A stretch of 64,000 nt of DNA from Aurelia coerulea (Eukaryota > Cnidaria > Scyphozoa > Semaeostomeae > Ulmaridae), in the NCBI GenBank assembly GCA_039566865.1, contig CM076947.1, positions 24,863,501-24,927,500 on the forward strand. Reading direction: 5' to 3'. Of the stretch, positions 57,001 through 64,000 are shown in pieces. A program made the translations under genes and the position numbers. The notes below the pieces were generated by a model, which worked only from the letters and a program-made list of their open reading frames with translations, was not told the DNA's origin and did no database searches. Numbering within the stretch: the first letter of the stretch is position 1; each line of letters starts with the position of its first letter.

Positions 57001-60000
57001 AAAAGACTATAGATCTTATTCTTTTTCAGGAAATCTATTGGGCCTTCAGGTAAGACTTGATTTTTTCCTCTCGTGATTCTTAAGACCTCAAATTATTTTT
57101 GCTTGTTTTAAAAGATGAGTGTGTTTGATTGATTGATTTATTGATTGGTTGAGTGATTGGTGATTGATTGATGATTGATTAGTGATTCTAAACCTATCAA
57201 GTTCTGAAAACGGTAGACTTTGCAGAGACGGAAATATATTTCCCAATCAAACACACATTTCGTTACAACAGCAGATTTCGAATTCAGCATCATCTCTCCA
57301 AAGTCGGCATCTTCTGCCTATTGGAACAGAAGGCTCAGAAGGCATCCAAACCTACCAAACCTACCCATTTTTCAGAGTCAATAAAGAAAAATTCGAGTCT
57401 ACCAAGTGTACCGTTTTCAGAATTGGTACCAATCAAACACATCCTATTTTTGATTGTTGCAAATTTGAAAACAGCCTTAAATAACGAACTCATCGTATTA
57501 AACCCATAAACGCAGCAAAACACCGTAATCTATAGAAAGAAGACTGTTAACTCCTGTAAAAGAACAACAACCAAAATAAACCTGTAACAAGAGAGAAAAC
57601 TGTTGAATCCTGCAAGAGAAAAACGAGTTAACCTTAAAACCTGAAAGGAAAGAAATAACTTGGTAACTCACCAGTAACTGCAATAAAGAACAAAGTTGAA
57701 TGTAACCAAAAACGCGTTTCGTCGGACACTGTTGCAAATTGCAAAATCACTCTTAGATTGTATACTTAGCCTCTTAAAAGACCAGGCAAGTTTAGATAGT
57801 CAAAGCACTAAAGATGGCGCCAGTAAATATTTTACTATGATTCCTTACGTTTCATGATAAATCAACCAATCAAATTGATGGAAATTTTTGGAGGCGCAAA
57901 GGGCTATACAGTGAAACCTCGATATAACGGACACCTGTGGGACCAATGTTATTGTCCGTTGTAGAGAGGTGTCATATTTTTTCTATCTATACTTTGCGAC
58001 GAAACTTTTTCTCCGCTTTTCGGAGGTGTCCGTTGTATAGAGGTGTCCGTCAATGGAGTTTCCACTGAAAATTCCCTGAAGCCATCTTTAGTGCAATCTT
58101 CAGGAATTCCTTGGACTAAATCCTGAAGTTTCTCTCTGGATGCAAAGATAATCCATTCAGTTAATAAAGGAACTTTCGGGCTCTGCAGTGATATGTTTTT
58201 ATGCTCATCCATTAGGTTACGCTGCGATGTATACAATGTGTACGAAGAAGAGTTGCGCACTTGTCAAAGAGAGTGGATTTAACACTGCTTACGTCATTGC
58301 TCACGAAGCAGGGCATGCGTAAGTTAATCTACCTCTGTTGGTGGCATATTCGTAGTTTACTCAAATTAACAAATCAAATCATAATCGCTGCAAAATAGCA
58401 GGACAAAATGGCCGACCGCTGGTTTCAGTCATCAGGCAAATTTGGTCTCCTGAAGGTCATAGCTCCATCATTTTTCAACGGATTTTTACGAGGCTGAAAG
58501 CAAACTTTAATTGAATATCTGAAGAGCAACATCATGCAATTTTTTAGCGAGAATCTTTTGCCGTTTTACCGCAATCTTCACGCAAACAGGGCACAATTTT
58601 TTTGAGACAACCTGTATATTTACAATGCTCAGAAGGTAAGAAGAAAATCACAAAAAATGTTACAACCTTTGGCAATGAACCAAACTATGATTCACTGCGA
58701 TACCTCAAGTATTGTACGCGTAAAAAATTTTCTAATGTGTGAATTTCCCTTCGGTCTGCCCGGTATATTTCAAAGTTTTCTCATGCAGGGCGTTTTGCCA
58801 ACTGCACGACATTGGTGAAGATATTAGAAAATAGTTTCATCATGGATTGCGAATTCGTTCAAGATATTTACAATTCGATGTATTTGAAAATTGCATTTAC
58901 GTTCAGTTTAGGAATAGATCACGATGGCGAAGAGAAAGAATGTGAAGAGGACAAGCTGCGAGGGAGCATAATGGCACCGAAAGTGTTTTCGAAGCATGTA
59001 AAATATCATTGGTCTAAATGCAGTAAAATTTCATTGTACGAGAACATCAGGTACGAGAAGTCAGATCTTTATCATTTAGATTTTAAATGCCTTTTTGTTT
59101 GAGTGGTTAAGCCCTATTCAACCATACACTGTTAGAATATTTAGAGTATATTCTCGTGGGCATGTAAATCTCAGAAATCTTCTGAAAAGGTAGACTTTTG
59201 AGAGAAGAATAGAAAAAGACTCGTTCTAGAATGGAAAAGAGCGGAGAGACCAAGGAGAAAATTTCAAAACAGCAGGCACCTGAAATGGGAAGAAATTTTC
59301 TTTTACTGTAATTTAAAAGATGAGATACTATAGTTTTATGAATAGCCTATTGTTTTTGATGATCTGACGCGTGCCCAAAGAAAGCACAACCAAAGAGAAC
59401 AATGAAGTGCTTAGGGTTTTCTGTCTCACATTTATAGAGGGTGGGCACCATGTACTGTTAAGCCCAAAATCATTCATACCCATGCCAACTTCGGACAATT
59501 TTTAATCGAACTATTCGCAAACCAATTTTACTGTGATTGAAGTTACGTAAGAATATGACAAAAGGCTGAAAAAACACTATAAGAGAAATTGCAAGGAATA
59601 AAATATCTTGGGTAGTTAGCCCGCAAATAAACTGATTCAAAATACTTCGGAGCTGGCACGGGCATGAATGATTTAGGGCTGAACTGTAGCTCAGGTCATC
59701 CATTTTAATGGCAAAAGTTAGTCAAGCAAGATTTGCGTTATTTTGGTCATATAAAGTGCAGACTTTTACAGTACCTTACTTTTCCTCATGTGTTATTTTT
59801 TCATACTTCGTAGATATTTTCCATGCCTGAACTACAAACCTCAAGAATTTGAAGCCAATGAAGTGGACAATTTCTATGATCTGCCAGGTGAATTGTATCC
59901 AAAAGCAGACCAATGCATTGCAAAATTTGGACAGCAAGCGAGGTCATGTTATGTAAGTAAGGTTCAGTCAATGTTTGTTCCCCAGCCGAGTTAATCCAAG

Positions 60001-63000
60001 TCTTGCTCTTCTCTTCAAAACACAAACGGGAGGGGGAGAAGAGGAAGGAGGAAGAAAAGGGGGAAGAGAAAAGGGAAAAGTCTCGCTCTTGATCAATACG
60101 GGAGGGGAATGGGAAAGGAGGATAGGGGAGAGACCTTCCCTTTCAGTTTTTCGTAATTTCAGAAAAAGGTAAATATGAATATAAAATTGTGTTTCTATAT
60201 TAAACCTAGTTTGTGTCACAGACAGGCCATGATAAAACTTGTACGCAGAACAATAGTTTGGACTCAAAAATTAAAATCTCGAAGGATGGATAAAAAGAAA
60301 CTTTATCTAGCGCTCTTTTCTTGAAAAAGGTGGAATCAGTTTTTTTTAAATATTTTTCAATTAGCTCACGTTATATAGACCCTCCTCTTCAGGTTTATTA
60401 TGGTGCTTGTTCGTTCCTTTGGTGTAAGAGAGATCCATGGTCACGATGCGCTGCTCTGGCTCTTGTTCCACCTCTTGAGGGAACAGGTTGTGGAAGAGAC
60501 AAGGTATGTACTTTGTAACTAGCATTGGATCAAGTTATTCTCCATTTAATCCAACTATTTGTGTCCCGGACAAACGGGACACAAGTTTCTTGGGACACCC
60601 TGTACTTCAATGTAATGACAAAAGTTGCATTTTATTGTCTTTGGAAAATAAAATAGGATTCATTATTTTTATTATCATTATTAATTTATTTAAAGTAGGC
60701 ATACATGTATAAAACAGCTATAAGGTAAGAGCTAGTTTAAGCCTACTATCTAAGAAAGTAGAATTTATAAAAAAAGAAATAAAATACAGAATAATTTGCT
60801 ACAAATACATAAATTTACAGATTTTTACAATGTTATCAATATTTACAATGTTTTTATGTGTCGGTATTTACAGAGCAAAAAATTCCTATCAGCTCAAGAA
60901 CCCAACCTGAGCCACGAAAGACCTACATAATCTACAATTTCATTCCCCTCCTTTCCAGATTTGGATTCTCCTTTTGAAGCTGGAGAGGTTATCTGACTGC
61001 TTTATATTATTGGGAAGTGCCGCCATAATCTACACCCACGAAGCTATATCGTGTCCAAGCCATTGCACGTAGTGCTCGCTTGTTTATCAAGATCAATGGA
61101 CGATATTGTCATTCATATATGTTTCTGACTGATTGTTTCTATTTTCCACACAGTGGTGCATCAAAGGCAATTGTGTCCGAAAGAAGAAGGTGCAAGCTCC
61201 AATTCATGGAAAATGGAGTTCATGGTCAAATTTTGGTTTGTGTAAAGGATTGTGTGGTGCAGGGATTAAAGAGAGAACACGGAAATGTGACAGTCCTGCG
61301 TAAGTTTTGAATACGATCTCCAAATTCTCCTTCGATACTCTTCAAAATGAAAGCACTGCTGCCCTTGCTTTGATTGGTGTGCTGTTTGCTGGACTGGAAG
61401 TCGAACATGTCATTTATGACCAAATTATAAGCTTGATATACGCAGAGACATTGACCTGGTTACAGTATGATTAAAACCAGGCAGCCCAAAAAAGAGCTAA
61501 ACTTACCAATTTCAAAATCAATAACGAGGCCAGCTATACCTGGGAAAATAATTTGGTTCTTGATCTACTTGCCAAAAAAAATTTGAAGATCGGCGAATAA
61601 TCAAATTTTGTTATTTTTCAAACAGGAGAACCCAGTATTCTTCGTCGTAAAATTTGCTGTCGAAGAAGCCCCTCAGACTATCTACAAACCAACCTCATTC
61701 TTCCCTGTGTCCGTTGCTCAGTCATAAAAAAAACCTCAAATATCCTTTGCTGCACCCACAAATCCTTTAGCCCTTCCAAGTTAACAACAAATGCGTTGCT
61801 GTGGGACTTAGTCGTTGCTAGGCCGCTGCGATATTTGTAAGACCACAGAATAGAGGCTAGAATCTTAGTTGTTCGCTGGTCCGTAGAATTAAAACAGGCA
61901 AGGAAGCTCTCACAAAATGGCGCCTTTGGCCTAAGTTACAGCGGTCGGTGAGGAAACTTTAGCCGTCGATTTCTTGCTGTTGTGCAAGTTTTCAGCTTGG
62001 GGCCACCTAGATTCATAACAAGCTTGTGTTCATCGATCGGAAATTGAAGGAATTGGTTGGTTTCCTGAAATGGACAACGGAAATCTGTTTCGAAGGGTTT
62101 CTCACGCCACAGCCCACGGCCTATAAACAGAATCAGGAGAAGCATCTATCATTATTTGATAACAAACCAGAGATAATAGTTGCAGTCTCAGCAACAGAAT
62201 TTGAAAGATTATTAATGAAGAGATATTGATTTTACAGGAGAATTGTTTTCTTTTAATTCTCAGCCATAGTCTTGATACTAATTCTGAATATGATTGAACG
62301 CCATTTAGTTTCAGATTTAGCTGCATATTTTCAAGATAACAACATATCAATTACACTACTGCAATAATACATACAATACAAATTACGTACAATAATTCTT
62401 ATCTTCCCAGCCCAAAGCATGGAGGTCGCAAGTGCACAGGAAAAGCAATCGACATCCAGCCTTGTGGACTAAAGGTTTGTTTAGTCGAATATAGTTCTTA
62501 AATCTCTCCCTCTCATAAGAGTACGAGCCAGGGGGCTGGGGGCCTGCACCCCCACAAAGTTGGAACATTTTTAGAAATCAGCCTTTTCCTGGCAAAAATC
62601 TGCCCTCAGTCGGGCAAAAATGTTGGTAAACAATTGAATCTTATCGGGCACCCTTCGAGGTTTTATCTTCCCGTACGATTATGCTCCCTCTGTTAGTTTC
62701 ATGTAAACATCCTAGTTTTTTTATTGGCGTAAATACTGACGGTACTCAGTCATCTATGGTTTTAAAGTGAACGTTTCAAGCATGTTTGGCTCAGTAGTAG
62801 CGCACTTGACTAACAATCTGAAAGCTGGTGGTTCGAGTCCCTGCCCTGGCAAACCTGCTACATAGATTAAGGAGAGTCACCGCTTCTCTGTAATTCCAGG
62901 CTGGTGTGGTCACATCGAAAAGAATGACCACACTAGAAAAAGAATCTTCAATTATAATTGGTAAAATGGGGACAACAACTTCTGTGTTTTCTTTTTCAGA

Positions 63001-64000
63001 AATGCTTGTCTGTTCTTCAAAAGCGTACTGCAAGGGACAACAAATGTGTTGCTAAATTTGGAAGCGATTGGAGAGAATATACAACTGAAATGATACGAGA
63101 AAACTGTAAGCGATACATAAGCATATTATTTTCCATTGAAGTTTGAGCCATCTCATGATAGATTTGTTATCTTGAGTCTTGAAGTTAAATACGGCCCTCC
63201 GTTCCTTTTCTTTCTGTTGAAATTCCCTTTGATTTTATTTTTTGTTGATCCTGTCAAGTTCGCTCATAGTTGAAAAATTAAACAAGTGTGTGTGATATCC
63301 AAAGAGAATCCAGTCAATACATATGGACTTTTGATACATCTCAAACATTAAGCGCAGAAGTAAGCAAGTGAATTTGGGTGAATATGTTTTCGGACAAAAA
63401 AATCTTAGGACGGTTTTTCGTGGAATTTTGGACGTTTGTAGCAAAATTTCAGGCGACTATGGAAGACTGTGATATAAGAATGTTATGATTTTTCAGATTC
63501 TGTCCAAAGTTTTCACAGGGAATTTTTGAAAAACTTATGATGTGTTGCAAAGTAGGTCTATTCAACCTAGAATAGCTTTTGCACCCATTTTTTGCACCTA
63601 TTTTTTGCACCTATTTTATATGCAAATGATAATAGCTTTTGCACCTATTTTTTTGCAAAATATTTCACGAGTAAGACAAAAATTTCTGGCACTAAATACT
63701 TCGGAGCACAAAAGATGTCAGACATTCAATTTTTCTCAGACGCTTGATTTGTTCGAGAATATTAACGTCTGAAATTTTTTGCGTTGAATGTATTTCTATA
63801 CTTTGAGAGACGAAACAAACGTTCACTTCATAATGTTAAGCGAAATAAATAAAGAACTGCTAAATAATTTGAAAAATCATCTTTGCTAATTTCTATATTT
63901 ATTGAATTCATTTTGCTTTTAATTAGTAGAGCAAGCAAAGATTTCATGTGACTTTCAAGATGGGCCATGCGGTTGGAATAACGATAAAAGCAATAAACAG
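48029..64000 (+). CDS. Secreted ADAMTS-type metalloprotease with pVHL-beta-like N-terminal domain, TSP1 and MAM (3' incomplete)
   Basis: Exons: 48029-48116, 50317-50402, 51678-51894, 52955-53094, 53740-53823, 55000-55121, 57030-57049, 58216-58318, 58907-59050, 59814-59952, 60393-60503, 61154-61299, 62411-62474, 63000-63105 and 63927->64000. All have GT/AG borders and agree in phase (at least 548 aa). Order: signal peptide (MRLIFFLFILQISAS); residues 45-115 resembling the pVHL beta domain (INFINKSGREVRVY, PGTVWEVRDLDTG); a furin-like RIRR site at 126-129; reprolysin domain about 147-336 with zinc motif HEAGHALGIDHD (282-293) and Met-turn GSIMAP; ADAMTS disintegrin/Cys-rich region (LPGELYPKADQC, CSFLWC, WCIKGNC); TSP1 at 436-488 (WSSWSNFG, GAGIKERTRKC, HGGRKC); a short Cys-containing segment; then a MAM start (CDFQDGPCGWNND). 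It is probably an extracellular-matrix protease; the substrate is unknown. A conventional long ADAMTS propeptide is missing. The ATG was chosen for its signal peptide. Confidence 0.93.
48193..48694. repeat. Foldback MITE, family F1, second copy
   Basis: GGGCTCAAATCTTTGAAAAGG at the left pairs with the right end (CCTTTTTAAAGATTTGAAAG...GAGCCC). Arms share AATTCTATTGCAGTTTTCTTTG-like pairing. The centre (GACGTCATCAAATTTCTAAA; CATAAACTATGGTTTC) matches 751-1279. It lies in intron 1 of the ADAMTS gene. Confidence 0.8.
49008..49605. mobile_element. Foldback family F2, copy 3
   Basis: It is a full-length relative of 8487-9083 with a decayed left tip (AACAAGGAAATATTATGC) and an intact right tip (CTGTCCTTGTT). 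Flanks ATTTAGGAG (left) and ATTAAAGAG (right) agree at 7 of 9 positions, an eroded 9-bp duplication. It lies in intron 1 of the ADAMTS gene. Confidence 0.82.
49871..50296. mobile_element. MITE with CAGTAAAACC.. ends, abutting ADAMTS exon 2
   Basis: TACAGTAAAACCCGCGTATAAGAACC and the complement of GGTTCTTATACGTTGGTTTTTACT are the termini. A second GAACCTAGTSRRYYTGAATT-type repeat and an internal inverted pair (TTCACAACAGTAGTTTGTGG against GAAAAATTCTGTTGTGAA) are visible. CAGTxxAACC ends resemble pogo/Tigger-type elements. It ends about 20 bp before the acceptor of exon 2 (50315-50316). Confidence 0.7.
51125..51591. mobile_element. TTAA-flanked GGCTCCGTCG MITE carrying a SINE
   Basis: TTAA at 51121-51124 and 51592-51595 flanks AGGGGCTCCGTCGCC and GGAGCCCT ends. 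The interior follows the element at 35620-35921 and is split at CTCTGTAAAGT/GTACAAAG by the SINE at 51271-51470. It lies in intron 2 of the ADAMTS gene, just upstream of exon 3. Confidence 0.88.
51271..51470 (-). mobile_element. tRNA-derived SINE, family S1, nearly complete
   Basis: On the minus strand: TGGCGCAGTGGTGTAGTC (A box), GGCTCGATACCCGG (B-box region), GGACTCGATTAGGCC, CCCAGCGCTTGGCGCTAAAA, and a tail of about four CTTCAC units at the left edge. The closest relative in the window is 28489-28658. Confidence 0.9.
51967..52566. mobile_element. Foldback family F2, copy 4, with TSD TTTGTAGAT
   Basis: AACAAGGGCAGATTTTGTAA-type ends close with CTGCCCTTGTT. The perfect 9-bp repeat TTTGTAGAT lies at 51958-51966 and 52567-52575. 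The arms carry a subfamily-specific centre (ATCTGGCGGATTTTG against CAAAATCCGCCAGAT). It lies in intron 3 of the ADAMTS gene. Confidence 0.92.
53111..53205. repeat. Small inverted-repeat element (TTAGATGTCACCTG), copy 1
   Basis: TTAGATGTCACCTGC and CAGGTGACATCTAA are inverted ends around CCCGCGAATAACAA. The second copy is at about 54855-54950 (TTAGATGTCACCTGCTAATA...CAGGTGACATCTAATTTGAG). It starts 16 bp after the donor of ADAMTS exon 4. Confidence 0.8.
53264..53390. repeat. Half copy of foldback family F1
   Basis: AAATCTTTCAGAAAGGTTGG, GTGTAAAATTCCATTA, GAAACTTTAGCTATT and TATAATTCTACCGTTGGAC follow the left arm of 751-1279. Confidence 0.7.
53532..53716. mobile_element. Diverged copy of the AGACCTTTTAGCTATTC MITE
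   Basis: ATAGAGCCTTTTAGCTATTC at the left and GAATCTGG-type sequence with ATATGCTAAATGGTCTAAT reversed at the right match 23740-23870. The copy ends about 20 bp before the acceptor of ADAMTS exon 5 (53738-53739). Confidence 0.7.
53973..54560. repeat. Dispersed repeat pair within ADAMTS introns
   Basis: 53973-54210 recurs at 57450-57700 (GTAGAAAGAAGACTGTTA; AAATAAACCTGTAACAAGAG; CTGAAAGGAAAGAAATAA; GTAACTCACCAGTAA). 54340-54500 recurs at 59320-59465 (AATAGCCTATTGT; TTTAGGGTTTTCT; TTTATAGA). No terminal structure or coding potential was recognised. Confidence 0.7.
55135..55944. mobile_element. GTAGTTAGACRCTGC MITE split by a mariner-like foldback
   Basis: A left end (GGTAGTTAGACGCCGCAG) and a right end (CGCTCCTCCATAGAAGCACA, GCAGTGTCTCGCTACCCATG) match the element at 56589-56924. 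Between them sits the 596-bp foldback 55210-55805, bracketed by TA (55208-55209 and 55806-55807), with CAGGGTGTCCCA ends and arms of about 270 bp (GGTCGGCCATTTTGTCTTAC and complement). Confidence 0.82.
56589..56924. mobile_element. Inverted-repeat MITE (CATGGGTAGTTAGACACTGC) with internal tandem repeats
   Basis: Ends CATGGGTAGTTAGACACTGC and GCAGTGTCTAACTACCCATG are exact complements. Pairing continues through GGTGTGCTTCTATGGAGGAG. The right half has three units of about 39 bp (CCCCCGCAGATATCTCCTCC, GCAGTACTATAAAAAATTT), also inverted relative to the left half. Confidence 0.88.
57118..57187. repeat. TGAT-type microsatellite
   Basis: GATTGATTGATT-type units with interruptions run for about 70 bp, roughly 70 bp after the microexon at 57030-57049. 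Confidence 0.85.
57909..58067. mobile_element. 159-bp pogo/Tigger-like MITE
   Basis: CAGTGAAACCTCGATATAACGG opens it and CCGTCAATGGAGTTTCCACTG closes it; AGAGGTGTCCGT-type units recur. The left flank is TA; the right TA is not preserved. It lies in intron 7 of the ADAMTS gene. Confidence 0.72.
58386..58619. repeat. Right half of a mariner-like foldback
   Basis: GACAAAATGGCCGACCGCTG through GGGCACAATTTTTTTGAGAC and AACCTG-TA follows the right arm of 55210-55805; the left arm is missing. A 40-bp piece of the same end is at 60563-60602. Confidence 0.75.
60027..60131 (+). repeat. Polypurine tract
   Basis: About 105 bp are almost entirely A and G (GGGAGGGGGAGAAGAGGAAG, GGAGGAAGAAAAGGGGGAAG), with a short pyrimidine interruption. 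It lies in intron 10 of the ADAMTS gene. Confidence 0.85.
62778..62932 (+). mobile_element. tRNA-derived SINE, family S2
   Basis: TGGCTCAGTAGTAGCGCAC (A box) and GGTTCGAGTCC (B box, 62831-62841) are spaced as in a tRNA promoter. A body with GTCACCGCTTCTCTGTAATT and GTGGTCACATCGAAA follows. It does not close as a functional tRNA. The other copy is at 44575-44700. It lies in intron 13 of the ADAMTS gene. Confidence 0.8.

Noticed and set aside
62778..62870. Possible tRNA gene (good A and B boxes)
   Set aside because: No acceptor-stem pairing could be made, and the same body occurs at 44.6 kb, so it is a SINE.
1..64000. CRISPR arrays, rRNA genes, bacterial operons or viral genes
   Set aside because: Looked for and not seen; repeats here are transposon ends and minisatellites in animal DNA.

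Overview
The window is animal nuclear DNA: AT-rich, intron-rich and heavily loaded with small transposons. Two of its genes (EOGT and an ADAMTS metalloprotease) belong to metazoan families. The retrotransposon fragments resemble elements common in cnidarians, so an anthozoan-type cnidarian is my best guess; the taxon is inference, the animal origin is well supported. Nothing here is bacterial or viral.

Layout. (1) <1-9283, minus: the first eight coding exons of EOGT, the ER-lumenal glycosyltransferase that puts O-GlcNAc on EGF repeats of secreted and membrane proteins; the rest lies off the left edge. (2) 9284-13870: intergenic, with a 150-bp tandem duplication split by a hAT-type element, a 147-bp G-rich MITE, a SINE-like fragment and a mariner-like foldback. 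(3) 13871-22549, minus: a three-exon C2H2 zinc-finger gene (1787 aa predicted, about 16 fingers) with a 45-bp coding minisatellite. (4) 22550-25079: the interval between two divergent zinc-finger genes. (5) 25080-34116, plus: a paralogous giant zinc-finger gene (about 1856 aa, about 22 fingers) with a reading-frame discontinuity near 29.0 kb that a 43-nt mini-intron would explain. (6) 34117-48028: no convincing host gene, but a dense nest of foldbacks, TTAA-flanked MITEs, LINE remnants and a degenerate tandem array of about 120-bp units. (7) 48029->64000, plus: fifteen exons of a secreted ADAMTS-type metalloprotease running off the right edge.

Exons were joined by GT/AG boundaries, and codon phase agrees at every junction of EOGT (8 exons), zinc-finger gene A (3) and the ADAMTS (15). 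The ADAMTS is the most unusual gene. Where a long propeptide is expected it has a signal peptide and a segment resembling the pVHL beta domain, then a RIRR furin-type site, a complete zinc protease core (HEAGHALGIDHD plus Met-turn), an ADAMTS disintegrin/Cys-rich region, one TSP1 repeat and the start of a MAM domain. One of its exons is only 20 nt.

The two zinc-finger genes are head to head, share a two-finger first exon with the same splice phase, and both carry giant finger exons with SUMO-type motifs; they look like an old divergent duplication. EOGT and the ADAMTS both act in the secretory pathway, but the sequence gives no evidence that they work together. Much of the remaining DNA is mobile-element debris, and several insertions can be dated relative to each other from exact target-site duplications or empty-site copies within the window.
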